Below are positions 24,743 to 32,904 of a DNA stretch of 64,000 nt, in pieces (positions within the stretch are counted from its first letter, which is position 1; each line of letters starts with the position of its first letter). The position numbers were made by a program, and so were the translations under genes. Source of the stretch: CALDTK01 sp045110575 (GTDB lineage Bacteria > Bacteroidota > Bacteroidia > Chitinophagales > Saprospiraceae); assembly GCA_045110575.1 (NCBI GenBank), contig JBGCGF010000051.1:10427-74426 (forward strand). The letters are read 5' to 3'. Below the pieces are notes generated by a model. It was given only the letters and a program-made list of their open reading frames with translations. It was not told the origin of the DNA and made no database searches.

Positions 24743-26257
24743 ATGCGCATTAAAAACTCTTTTCTCTTCTTACTCACCTTGTGTATTGCACTTTGCAGCC
24801 TTGAGCTCAGTGCACAATACGCACAGGAACTTCGGGCTAATCTCGTTGCGAACAGTAGTAAGAATCTCGATGTTCCCGCTGGAGGCCTTCAAGCCTTTAC
24901 AGCTGAGTGGACAGCCGACCAACACCCTACTCAACTTCAATATCGCTACGCCAAGCGTGACAAGAGCATGTCCTCTTGGATGAATTGGTCTCTTGATAAT
25001 GAAGCAGGTACTCCTGCTGCGAGTCTATTGACTTTGCCTGGGCACGTAAGAAGAATCGAAGTAAAATCAACTAGTAACTATAACGTCACTGTTCGAGCAC
25101 TGACCTACAACGACGCAGATCAGTCTGCAAAGACATTCTCTGCACTAGAAGCTAACGTTTGTCCTTGTCCAGCACCTGCAGTAGTAGAGCGAGATTCATG
25201 GTGTCCAAACGGTGATTGCCCAACCATTAACGCTCCTACCCCACTGACTCCTGAGGTTCTTATCGTACACCACAGTGCTGGAAACCTTACACCAGATGTA
25301 GACTACGCTTTGGTGGTTCGCGCGATCTATGACTTTCATGTCAACACGAATGGTTGGTCAGACATTGGCTACAATCTACTTATTGCTCCAGACGGCACCG
25401 TATACCAAGGGCGTGGAACAGCAGCTCAAGGCGCACACTTTTGCGCTCAAAACGCAGGAACTCTCGGCGTTTGTATGCTAGGTAATTACGTTGATCAAGC
25501 TCCTGCAACAGCTGCGATGTCTGCGTTAACGACGCTCGGCTACTTTCTTTCTTGCGAGTTTGAAATCGACGTAAACAGCACTGTAGCTCATCAGCCTTCA
25601 GGCTTATCTCTCGACGGACTATCAGGTCACAGAGACGGATGCAATACAGCTTGCCCAGGAGAAATGCTTTACGCAGAACTACCACAACTTCGCACAAACA
25701 TTGCTGCTAGGATCGACGCTGGATGTCAGGCACTTGAGGCTCCAAACAATTTAACAGCTGACGCTCTTACCAACGGAACTGTTGGTTTGAACTGGGAAGC
25801 TTACGCTGGCGCAAGCCGCATACTAATCGAGCGATCTAGCAGCGTCCCGAGCAACTACGTTACCGTAACTGAAATCAGCGGCACTCTCGCTAACTATTCT
25901 GACCGTACAGCCCCTTCAGGTGCTAACTACTACCGCATTCGTGCTTTGATTGACGGTGAGCTTTCAGACTACAGCAATGAAGCGATGCTTTCTGTTTCTT
26001 CTTCAGAAGCAGGACCTCCATCTATTCGCCCTCGACTAGCACGAAACCCAGTACGTGGCCAAATTGAAATAAAAGACTTGGTTGCCCCTGTGGACATGGC
26101 TTTCATTTCAGACGCAGGCGGTCGCACAGTTCTTGAGCTAAACGGAAGCACTCCACGATGGAACGTCCAACCCGGTCAACTCTCTAGAGGCAAGTACTGG
26201 ATTATGATTTTCAGTGGTAATGAGTGGTATACGGTACCGTTTGAGTACATGCCATAA
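24743..26257 (+). CDS. Secreted PGRP-type N-acetylmuramoyl-L-alanine amidase with T9SS domain
   Basis: 504 residues. After a signal peptide (ending ELSAQ) and a strand-rich N-terminal domain comes an amidase_2/PGRP domain (about 165-325): LIVHHSAGN (zinc His about 177), GWSDIGYNLLIAPDGTVYQGRG with the catalytic Tyr, and SGHRDGCNTACPGE (zinc His about 296 and Cys about 304). All zinc ligands are present, so it should cut the amide bond between MurNAc and the peptide stem. A fibronectin-III-like domain (PNNLTADAL to YRIRAL) and a T9SS sorting tail follow. Surface or secreted action on other bacteria's walls, or on its own, are both possible. Confidence 0.9.
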   Translation: MRIKNSFLFLLTLCIALCSLELSAQYAQELRANLVANSSKNLDVPAGGLQAFTAEWTADQHPTQLQYRYAKRDKSMSSWMNWSLDNEAGTPAASLLTLPGHVRRIEVKSTSNYNVTVRALTYNDADQSAKTFSALEANVCPCPAPAVVERDSWCPNGDCPTINAPTPLTPEVLIVHHSAGNLTPDVDYALVVRAIYDFHVNTNGWSDIGYNLLIAPDGTVYQGRGTAAQGAHFCAQNAGTLGVCMLGNYVDQAPATAAMSALTTLGYFLSCEFEIDVNSTVAHQPSGLSLDGLSGHRDGCNTACPGEMLYAELPQLRTNIAARIDAGCQALEAPNNLTADALTNGTVGLNWEAYAGASRILIERSSSVPSNYVTVTEISGTLANYSDRTAPSGANYYRIRALIDGELSDYSNEAMLSVSSSEAGPPSIRPRLARNPVRGQIEIKDLVAPVDMAFISDAGGRTVLELNGSTPRWNVQPGQLSRGKYWIMIFSGNEWYTVPFEYMP

Positions 26258-26275
26258 TTCGAATTCCTATCGACT

Positions 26276-26312
26276 AAAAAAGCCCTTTCGCCTACCGCGG
26301 AAGGGCTTTTTT
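26276..26312. terminator. Rho-independent terminator, bidirectional
   Basis: AAAAAAGCCCTTtCGC-ctac-cGCGgAAGGGCTTTTTT, 19 bp after the amidase stop. Confidence 0.88.
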
Positions 26313-26459
26313 GTATTATGTCACAGCTCTACGATTAGAGCAACGGTTCTTGCTACCCTTCTCAGCTATGCTAGACTTAACTAGACAGCCGGCGAAGAAC
26401 AACTACTTCAGCCCTACTCTACTGAAGATAAATCAGCTTAATTTATGATGGCCAGCGAA

Positions 26460-26479
26460 AAGTTAGTCTTGCCTAACTT
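26460..26479 (+). promoter_or_regulatory. Inverted-repeat operator before the metal-binding-protein gene
   Basis: AAGTTAG-TCTTGC-CTAACTT, a perfect 7-bp inverted repeat; 18 bp are identical to the site before the permease gene at 12373. It overlaps a TAACTTG box 6 bp from the GTG start. Confidence 0.75.
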
Positions 26480-26485
26480 GCAGCC

Positions 26486-27511
26486 GTGAGTATTCGTTCT
26501 ATAACTGCACTTGGTGTTTGCATTCTGCTAGCTTTCGCCAAAACCTCTTCCGCCCAAGCGGAGGAAGATGACCGTCCGCTTGTGGTTAGTACCGCCAGCA
26601 TTTTTGCTGACATGGCGGAAGTGATCGCTGGCGATGTGATCCAAGTAAAAAGCATCGTTCCGCTTGGCGGAGATCCGCATACATACGAGCCTACACCTGA
26701 GGCAGCCAAATTGGTAACGTCAGCTGACTTGATCCTACGTAACGGACTCACCTTCGAAGGGTGGCTCAATGAGTTGATACGTTATTCAGGCACAAAGGCT
26801 CCTGTCACCTTAATTACCAAAGGGATTGAGCCGTTGGGCTCTGTGGCTTATGAAGGTAGTGATGACCCACATGCATGGATGAACGCAGGCAACGGCCTGA
26901 TCTATGCTAGAAACATCTATCGCGCCCTTGCCTTGACCTTCCCTGAGTACGCCGATCAATTCGACTTCAACTATCGCCTGTACCGCCAAGAAATCGAACA
27001 ACTCGATGCTTGGATTCAGGATACAGTTCAAGTCATTCCACCACAACAACGGGTGCTGATTACTTCGCACGATGCCTTTCAGTATTTCGGATCTGCTTAT
27101 GGCTTGCGCCTAGAAGCAATCTTAGGAACAAGTACTGATGCTGATGCGCAGACGAGCGATGTGGCACGAGTCATTAAGCTCATCATGGAAAGCAAAGTGC
27201 CTTCTGTGTTTATCGAGACAACGGTCAACCCTAAGTTGATTCGTCAAATCGCAGATGATACCGGCGCCCGCATCGGAGGAAGCCTTTACAGTGACTCTCT
27301 TGGAGATGAAGAAAGCCCCGCGAGTACCTATCTCGAAATGCTGCGCTTCAACACACGGACAATCGTGAATGCTTTAAGTGGCGCGAATACCAACCTCTCT
27401 GCCGACGACGGCTTTGAAGAAGAGGAAGGTAGTATCCCACTTCTCGTCGGGACACTACTAGCCGTTTTCGCTATTGGCTTCATTATCATGTTTCGGTATG
27501 GACAAAAGTGA
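26486..27511 (+). CDS. Metal ABC transporter substrate-binding protein (TroA/ZnuA type)
   Basis: 341 residues from GTG 26486. A signal peptide (to SSAQA) is followed by the cluster A-I binding protein fold. Candidate metal ligands are His65 (DPHTYEP), His129 (DPHAWMN), His195 (TSHDAFQYFG) and Asp270 (LYSDSLGD), the His3-Asp set of TroA-like zinc/manganese proteins. There is no His-rich loop, so manganese or iron is as likely as zinc. The C-terminus unusually carries a transmembrane helix (PLLVGTLLAVFAIGFIIMF) that would anchor the protein in the inner membrane instead of a lipid. The ATPase gene overlaps its 3' end. Confidence 0.92.
   Translation: MSIRSITALGVCILLAFAKTSSAQAEEDDRPLVVSTASIFADMAEVIAGDVIQVKSIVPLGGDPHTYEPTPEAAKLVTSADLILRNGLTFEGWLNELIRYSGTKAPVTLITKGIEPLGSVAYEGSDDPHAWMNAGNGLIYARNIYRALALTFPEYADQFDFNYRLYRQEIEQLDAWIQDTVQVIPPQQRVLITSHDAFQYFGSAYGLRLEAILGTSTDADAQTSDVARVIKLIMESKVPSVFIETTVNPKLIRQIADDTGARIGGSLYSDSLGDEESPASTYLEMLRFNTRTIVNALSGANTNLSADDGFEEEEGSIPLLVGTLLAVFAIGFIIMFRYGQK
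26531..26544 (-). repeat. Dispersed GNAA-hairpin motif, site 6
   Basis: GTTTTGGCGAAAGC on the minus strand, antisense; sense codons A-F-A-K-T in the signal peptide. Confidence 0.7.
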
Positions 27512-28274
27512 TTCTATGAGCGATCAGCAAAGCCAATATGCAATCCAAGTAGAAGCGCTCAACGTGTCTTATGACCGTAAGCGTGTACTTTCTGCCGTTT
27601 ACCTAAACCTAGAGCCAGGCTATGTTTATGGCCTTCTCGGTCCAAACGGTGCAGGTAAGTCTACCCTATTCAAAGCGATACTCGACTTAATTGAGATCGA
27701 CACTGGCCGCGTCCTTATAAAAGGAGGATCTGTATTGGATATTCGCAAGGAGGTGGTTTACGTGCCGCAGCGAGACGATGTAGACCTCACGTTTCCTGCA
27801 ACGGTTTACGATATCGTACGAATGGGTAGGTTTCCGCATGTAAGCCTGCTTCAGCGACTAGGAAAGAAAGACAAAGCTGCGATTGATGATGCATTAGAAA
27901 AGCTTGGCATTAGCCACCTTAGAGACCGTCAAATTGGCCAACTCTCAGGTGGACAGCAACAACGTGTTTTTCTAGCACGTGCTATGGCGCAAGAAGCCGA
28001 TATCTGGTTTCTAGATGAGCCGTTTGTTGGTGTTGATGCGACCACAGAAGCACGCATCATGACTCTTTTGCATGATTTGGCCAACGAAGGACGCACTGTC
28101 ATCGTTATTCATCACGACCTGAGTACTGTACGTAACTACTTCGATCGAGTCATCCTATTGAATCAACGGATTGTTGCTTATGGTGACACGAAGGAAGTAT
28201 TCACCGACGAAAAAGTGGCTGAGACTTACGGAAGTCAAACATCCATCCAGCACCGTACAAATTTGCTGGGTTAG
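27498..28274 (+). CDS. Metal ABC transporter ATP-binding protein
   Basis: 258 residues from the ATG at 27498, which overlaps the binding-protein gene by 14 bp (ATG 27516 is the alternative). Walker A is GLLGPNGAGKSTLF, the signature LSGGQQQRVFLARAMA, Walker B DIWFLDEPFVGVDA and the switch His VIHHDLS. This is the ZnuC/MntB-type ATPase that powers uptake. No permease follows; the only candidate in the window is the DtxR-fused permease 14 kb upstream with the same operator. Confidence 0.94.
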   Translation: MDKSDSMSDQQSQYAIQVEALNVSYDRKRVLSAVYLNLEPGYVYGLLGPNGAGKSTLFKAILDLIEIDTGRVLIKGGSVLDIRKEVVYVPQRDDVDLTFPATVYDIVRMGRFPHVSLLQRLGKKDKAAIDDALEKLGISHLRDRQIGQLSGGQQQRVFLARAMAQEADIWFLDEPFVGVDATTEARIMTLLHDLANEGRTVIVIHHDLSTVRNYFDRVILLNQRIVAYGDTKEVFTDEKVAETYGSQTSIQHRTNLLG

Positions 28275-28318
28275 TCTTCCTCCTCCTCTTTACGAGAAAC
28301 ACCTTACCTAGCAAAGAC

Positions 28319-28966
28319 ATGCCTCCTCTACGATTTGAACGGTTTGCTCCAGAAGTACGAGCAGTAGTTTGGGAAGGTGAGGAGTCTTCTGAAGACCTCC
28401 TTGCTGCGCTACCTGCTGGATGGAGAGGCAGGCTCCCTAAACACGATGTACGCGTTAAAGAAACGCTCAGTGCCCGCCTTGCCTTGCTTGCACTTGTCCC
28501 CGATGCTGCGGAAGCAGGGTTCGAGAAAGATGAATTTGGTAAGCCCCATTTAAACGGAGAAGGAGCGCTCAATTTTTCGCTCACTCATTCACATGGACAT
28601 GCTGCAGCTATTGTAAGCGCCCATGCGTGCGGAATCGATTTACAACTGCGCGTAGAGAAGATCGTGAAGCTTAGAAGTAAGTTCGAACGCGAAGACGAAC
28701 GTGCGTTCATTGATCGTCAACCCGATGAAATTGCCGCACTACACGTACTTTGGGGTGCTAAAGAAGCACTGTTTAAGCTGTGGGGGCGCCGAGACATTGA
28801 CTGGCACGAGAACCTAATTGTGTTTGAGTTTGAGCTTGCTCCTGGCGGAGGAGCATTTAAAGGTGAAGTCCGCAAGAACGGTGAAGTAATTCCAGCAAAA
28901 CTTTGGTTTCGCTGGGTTGAGGACTTCTGTCTTGTCGCAGCGGTTGCCGATCTTGACAATCATTAA
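28319..28966 (+). CDS. 4'-phosphopantetheinyl transferase (Sfp type)
   Basis: 215 residues. Transfers phosphopantetheine from CoA to carrier proteins. The two signature motifs are present: CGIDLQL (for GxDxE, with Gln in place of Glu at the third magnesium position) and WGAKEALFKLWG (WxxKEAxxK). SLTHSHGHAAAIVS precedes the first motif, as in Sfp/EntD proteins. The partner carrier protein is not in the window. It lies between the ABC ATPase and msrA on the same strand without clear terminators. Confidence 0.85.
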   Translation: MPPLRFERFAPEVRAVVWEGEESSEDLLAALPAGWRGRLPKHDVRVKETLSARLALLALVPDAAEAGFEKDEFGKPHLNGEGALNFSLTHSHGHAAAIVSAHACGIDLQLRVEKIVKLRSKFEREDERAFIDRQPDEIAALHVLWGAKEALFKLWGRRDIDWHENLIVFEFELAPGGGAFKGEVRKNGEVIPAKLWFRWVEDFCLVAAVADLDNH

Positions 28967-29024
28967 CGCTGAGAGACTAAACAGCATCGCATCACAGTTG
29001 TTAGTTGCTAGTAAATCGAATCGA

Positions 29025-29714
29025 ATGAATCTCTTCCTCTCTCTTTCAGCCTCCATTTTGCTCACTCTTGGTGCTTGCGCGAATGCGCAGACGGACACTT
29101 CCAGTGGCGATAAAATGAATTCGACCTCGCAAGAAGGACCGAAGACTACTGCTGCTCCTGACAAGTCGCTTCCTGTTGCGTATTTCGCTGGCGGATGTTT
29201 CTGGTGCACAGAAGCAAGCTTTGAGCGTATTGAAGGTGTACAAGCTGTAGTAAGCGGATACACAGGTGGCAAAAAATCGACGGCTGACTATAAGCTCGTA
29301 TCGAGCGGTCGCACAAACCATGCTGAAGCGATCGCGATCTATTATGACGCTGAAGTAGTAAGCTACCGAACGTTACTGGATGTATTTTTCGTAGCACACG
29401 ATCCTACGACGCTCGATCGTCAAGGCCCAGACGCAGGACCACAGTATCGCTCTGAAATCTTTTTCCAAACTATGGAAGAAGAGGTTTTGGCGAAAGCAGT
29501 AATCGATAGTGTAAATACCGCAGGGCTATACAGCAATCCGATTGTGACCAAGCTCAGCAAGTTCGAAGCATACTATGATGCTGAGGAGTACCACCAAGGC
29601 TATTATGAGCTGCACCCGAACAATGGCTACATCAGCAACGTGAGTCGCCCGAAGGTTAAAAAGGTCGAAAAGCGTTTCAAGAACATCTTGAAAGCTACGT
29701 ACAAAAAGGCTTAG
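29025..29714 (+). CDS. msrA: Peptide-methionine (S)-S-oxide reductase, lipoprotein form
   Basis: 229 residues from the ATG at 29025. The leader ends in LGAC (Cys18), so the enzyme is probably lipid-anchored in the envelope, where it would repair oxidised methionine. The catalytic GGCFWCTE (Cys58) and ARG-like GYTGGKKS, HAEAIAIYYD, FFVAHDPTTLDRQGPDAGPQYRS are all typical of MsrA. The C-terminal resolving Cys of some MsrA is not seen. A longer frame starting at 28917 overlaps the transferase gene and lacks a sensible leader. Confidence 0.94.
   Translation: MNLFLSLSASILLTLGACANAQTDTSSGDKMNSTSQEGPKTTAAPDKSLPVAYFAGGCFWCTEASFERIEGVQAVVSGYTGGKKSTADYKLVSSGRTNHAEAIAIYYDAEVVSYRTLLDVFFVAHDPTTLDRQGPDAGPQYRSEIFFQTMEEEVLAKAVIDSVNTAGLYSNPIVTKLSKFEAYYDAEEYHQGYYELHPNNGYISNVSRPKVKKVEKRFKNILKATYKKA
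29484..29497 (+). repeat. Dispersed GNAA-hairpin motif, site 7
   Basis: GTTTTGGCGAAAGC, sense, codons V-L-A-K-A in msrA. Confidence 0.7.
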
Positions 29715-29728
29715 TACTCGCTTAAACG

Positions 29729-30913
29729 CTATTCTTTTTCGCCACCATCTTCGAGATCTCCCGTCTCGGCTGGAACAAACTCACCGTCTACAACCACTGC
29801 TGGTCCGTAGGTGTACATGTCGATAAGCTCTGCTCGCTTATCGGCATCGAGTCCATACTCCTTCTCAAGGAAGGTATCGACATTTCCATACTTCTCTTCG
29901 ATGGCATCGTAGGCTGCATTAATGTATCGCCTATCTACGATCATGAGTGGCGCGATCGTTTCGATGTTGAGGTTGCGCTTAATGATCGAGGCGTAGCGTA
30001 GCTTTTTAAGCCGATCCTGATTCATTTCATAGCGATAGTAATTACTCAACAGGTAATCTTCTACGATAGTGTCTCTCCCTACGTTAATGGCACTCAGCAG
30101 AAGTAGCGTCGCGAATCCTGTTCGGTCCTTTCCTGAAGTACAGTGATAGACAATTGGACCTTTACCTCCTAACAAGCAATCGACGAATGGCTTGAACCTT
30201 TGAGACATTTCTGTCGCAAATAATCGATTGCCTTCCACAAGAATATCTCCCGCTTCGACAGTTGACATTTCACCACTCAGGATTCGCTCTCTGACATTGG
30301 TGGTGTCCTCTACATCAAAGTAGATCGGTTCGTTGATGTAATCAAGTCCTTCGATTTGAGGAAGGATATTGGGATCTTCTGCGACTTCCGTTTCACTTCG
30401 AAAGTCGTAAACCGTTTTAAGACCTAGTGATTCAAGATACTTAAGGTCTTTGTCCGTTAACGCACTCAATCGATCAGACCGATAGATCTGCCCCCAACGA
30501 ACAAATCGTCCATCTTTCGTAGGTATCCCACCAACATCTCGAAAGTTATTTGAGCCTGAAAGGGGAATTCGCTGATCGGATACGATTAACGTGTCTCCAT
30601 TTTCAGTATGCATACCTATGAAATAGCGATCTGCCAAGCCCGGATTGCTGATAACTGTGCGACGTCCTTGTCGCTGGCCATAAGGCGTTGACCAATCAAT
30701 GTTTGTAGGGCGCGTTCCCACATAAATTGGCTGAACACCGCCTTCGTTTGTTTTTAAGAGGTAGTCACCGCTTGCTTGTCTCACCAAGTTAATCCTTGTT
30801 TCAGGCGTCACTTCTGGAGCATCTAACGTGACCTTTGGTCCACAAGAGGTGCAACAAATTGCTATTACAGATAAGAGCAAAAAGGCAAGAGAAGACGTTG
30901 AGTGGTTTGGCAT
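29729..30913 (-). CDS. Tyrosine/dual-specificity phosphatase lipoprotein
   Basis: 394 residues. The leader ends in CCTSC (lipidated Cys about 24). After a short N-terminal domain, the phosphatase domain begins at NFRDVGGIPTKDGRFVRWGQIYRSDRL and includes the P-loop HCTSGKDRTG with nucleophile Cys258 and Arg264 (by count). This is the Tyr_phosphatase3 layout seen in bacterial PtpA-like and phosphoinositide phosphatases. An acidic tail follows. Its likely place is the periplasmic or outer face of the envelope; the substrate is unknown. It converges with msrA. Confidence 0.88.
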   Translation of the reverse strand: MPNHSTSSLAFLLLSVIAICCTSCGPKVTLDAPEVTPETRINLVRQASGDYLLKTNEGGVQPIYVGTRPTNIDWSTPYGQRQGRRTVISNPGLADRYFIGMHTENGDTLIVSDQRIPLSGSNNFRDVGGIPTKDGRFVRWGQIYRSDRLSALTDKDLKYLESLGLKTVYDFRSETEVAEDPNILPQIEGLDYINEPIYFDVEDTTNVRERILSGEMSTVEAGDILVEGNRLFATEMSQRFKPFVDCLLGGKGPIVYHCTSGKDRTGFATLLLLSAINVGRDTIVEDYLLSNYYRYEMNQDRLKKLRYASIIKRNLNIETIAPLMIVDRRYINAAYDAIEEKYGNVDTFLEKEYGLDADKRAELIDMYTYGPAVVVDGEFVPAETGDLEDGGEKE

Positions 30914-30974
30914 ATGCTAGTGTAACGCTAAAATGAGAGCTTGGTGTTTACTGTACGCACAAATCAGCCCAATA

Positions 30975-32114
30975 TCATGTAGTCATTCCACTAAAGAACG
31001 CGTCCATATTCTCGACTGTCGTTTTATGGCTCAGCGGCCCGGCAAGACGCTGCAGTGCAGCAGCAGCTAGGTTTTGGCGTAAGCTGGAATCCTGTACTAA
31101 TTTTTCAATTGCTACCGCTAGTGCCTTTGAATCACGCGGAGGAACTTTCCATCCAGACTCGCCATGCGTTACGAGTTCTTCGTTTCCGGGAAGATCTGTT
31201 AGCAGCAAGGTTGTGCCGAGTGACATGGCTTCCACGGCAGCTTTGGTTAGTGATTCTCCTCTTACGGAAGGAAGCACTTTCACATCTGCTGCTGCGACGA
31301 GTCGATACACGTCATCTCGAAATCCTGGATAAATGATTCGTTCTGGATATCCGGATGCTTTCGCCAAAGTGCGATGTTCTTCCGTATCCATACGACGTCC
31401 ACAAAGCACGAGATGAACATTGAGCGTAGGATCGATTTGCCCCATTGCTGCAAGCAAATAGGGAACTCCTTTGAACTTGGAAGCATTCGCAACGCAAATA
31501 AGCATTGGGGCATCAGCAGGAACACCAATCGTTGTCTTATCTATTGGTTCGATTCCTTCATACCAAGCCAAGTCGTGGCCCTTGTTGACGACAGTAGTGA
31601 TGTCTTGACCGAACTTGTTTGCTTGGATATGGCGTTGGACCCCAACGTTGTTGCACAAGATGGCGTCAACTCTCGGGTTGAGAATTTTGAGATAGTTGAA
31701 CGGATCATACCAATTTACATCGGCTGCACATCCTCGATAGACAGCCACTTTAACGGGAAGTCCTTTTGCTGCCCGCACTCCATTTGCGATAGATCTACTG
31801 TTGTACAACATCAGTACATCGTAATCGTGCGCAAGTAGCTCATTCCGAATGATTGCCGTTCCTTCTTCATCTCTGCGTTTTACAGGATGCCCGAATAAAA
31901 CCTTTATCCCGCTTTCGCGAAAACGGGTAACGTATTCTGATTCTCCATGGGTAATGACCGTGATGTCATAACCTAGTTTCTTTAGAGAAAGGTAGATTTC
32001 GGCCTCAGGCCTGGTTGAGGCTGCGTGGCCGTAGTATGAAACAACAAGTATTCGAGGCAACGGAAGGGGATCAAGAGGCGATAAAAATGACGATGCTGGC
32101 TGAGCGATCTTCAC
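30975..32114 (-). CDS. Glycosyltransferase family 4
   Basis: 379 residues with the GT-B fold. N-terminal PRILVVSYYGHAASTRPEAEI fits an acceptor-binding domain; the C-terminal domain has VANASKFKGVPYLLAAM, IIYPGFRDDVYRLVAAADVKVLPSVRGESLTKAAVEAMSLGT, the donor-binding E-x7-E motif region. It is probably involved in surface glycan synthesis. No other sugar genes are adjacent; ugd at 56.3 kb is the nearest. Two dispersed motifs (31071 and 31911) lie inside it in opposite orientations. Confidence 0.88.
   Translation of the reverse strand: MKIAQPASSFLSPLDPLPLPRILVVSYYGHAASTRPEAEIYLSLKKLGYDITVITHGESEYVTRFRESGIKVLFGHPVKRRDEEGTAIIRNELLAHDYDVLMLYNSRSIANGVRAAKGLPVKVAVYRGCAADVNWYDPFNYLKILNPRVDAILCNNVGVQRHIQANKFGQDITTVVNKGHDLAWYEGIEPIDKTTIGVPADAPMLICVANASKFKGVPYLLAAMGQIDPTLNVHLVLCGRRMDTEEHRTLAKASGYPERIIYPGFRDDVYRLVAAADVKVLPSVRGESLTKAAVEAMSLGTTLLLTDLPGNEELVTHGESGWKVPPRDSKALAVAIEKLVQDSSLRQNLAAAALQRLAGPLSHKTTVENMDAFFSGMTT
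31071..31084 (+). repeat. Dispersed GNAA-hairpin motif, site 8
   Basis: GTTTTGGCGTAAGC with GTAA loop, antisense; sense codons S-L-R-Q-N. Confidence 0.65.
31911..31924 (-). repeat. Dispersed GNAA-hairpin motif, site 9 (variant)
   Basis: GTTTTCGCGAAAGC then GGG; sense, codons R-F-R-E-S. The sixth base changed from G to C and the base after the motif is G, so a 3-bp CGC/GCG stem is kept. Confidence 0.55.
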
Positions 32115-32133
32115 TACTCAAATATGCTAAAAA

Positions 32134-32598
32134 CTAGCTGTCTTCTGCACAACCGTCCTTACAGGTTCCGTAGAGGTTGAGTGAATGGCTCTCGACGTTG
32201 AATTTCATGAGGTCTCCCATCATGTCTTTGATCTGTTGGATTCGAGGATCACAGAATTCCATCACCTTACCGCAGTTGGTACAGATGATGTGATCATGTT
32301 GCCGACGACCGTGGGCTCGTTCATAACGGGCCAAATTGCTACCAAATTGGTGACGTGTCACTAGGTTACAATTCACTAGAAGCTCTAGCGTGTTGTATAC
32401 CGTAGCTCTACTCACCCGGTAACTTTGCGTCTTCATGTGGATATAAAGAGCCTCTGCATCGAAGTGATCGGTGCGTCTGTAAATTTCTTCAAGAATGGCA
32501 AACCGCTCAGGGGTTTTGCGTTGGTTGGTTCTCTCGAGATGAGTAGAAAACCGCTGCATAACCTCCTTGATGGTGTCTTCTAGCGCCGTGTCGACCAT
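32134..32598 (-). CDS. Fur-family transcriptional regulator
   Basis: 154 residues. The winged-helix DNA-binding part (QRKTPERFAILEEIYRRTDHFDAEALYIHM, then YRVSRATVYNTLELLVNCNLV) is followed by the metal/dimer part with RRQHDHIICTNCGKVMEFCDP and a C-terminal CKDGC. The two CxxC-type pairs form the structural zinc site; HDH residues belong to the regulatory metal site. It could be Fur, PerR or Zur; the sequence does not settle this. It lies downstream of the tRNA terminator on the same strand. It is a candidate regulator of the metal operators at 12373 and 26460, alongside DtxR-type proteins. Confidence 0.92.
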   Translation of the reverse strand: MVDTALEDTIKEVMQRFSTHLERTNQRKTPERFAILEEIYRRTDHFDAEALYIHMKTQSYRVSRATVYNTLELLVNCNLVTRHQFGSNLARYERAHGRRQHDHIICTNCGKVMEFCDPRIQQIKDMMGDLMKFNVESHSLNLYGTCKDGCAEDS

Positions 32599-32646
32599 AT
32601 CTAAACAACATACGTCTTAAAGGGAGGTTGCGAACCACATGGGCAT

Positions 32647-32704
32647 AAAAAAAAGGTTGATCGGAAGCAGCGTGACAATGTCACATCAAACTAACGATCA
32701 ACCT
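32647..32704 (-). terminator. Rho-independent terminator of tRNA-Leu
   Basis: On the minus strand AGGTTGATCG pairs with CGATCAACCT, then eight T. The loop contains a second small hairpin (GTGACatTGTCAC-like). Confidence 0.88.
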
Positions 32705-32711
32705 CTTAATG

Positions 32712-32795
32712 TGCGGGCGATAGGACTCGAACCTACACGCTTTTAAAGGCACTGGATCCTAAATCCAGCATGTCTACCAATTTCATCACGCCCGC
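32712..32795 (-). tRNA. tRNA-Leu (anticodon UAG)
   Basis: 84 nt on the minus strand. The acceptor GCGGGCG pairs with CGCCCGC plus discriminator A. The D arm holds GATGAAATTGGTAGACATG, the anticodon arm CTGGA-TTTAGGA-TCCAG gives UAG, a class II variable arm TGCCTTTAAAAGCG follows, and the T arm contains GGTTCGAGTCC. The 3' CCA is not encoded. Confidence 0.96.
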
Positions 32796-32824
32796 AGGGC
32801 ATCGATACCGTTTGTATCGAAGCG

Positions 32825-32832
32825 CAAAAGTA
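32825..32832 (-). promoter_or_regulatory. Candidate -7 promoter box of tRNA-Leu
   Basis: TACTTTTG on the minus strand, about 30 bp before the mature 5' end. A small hairpin (TCGATAC...GTATCGA) lies in the leader. Confidence 0.6.
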
Positions 32833-32904
32833 GTGAATTCTTAGAACCGAAGCATAAAAACTTCAATATTTTCAAAGGAATTTTGAATTAGTAGCTTAAA
32901 CCAC

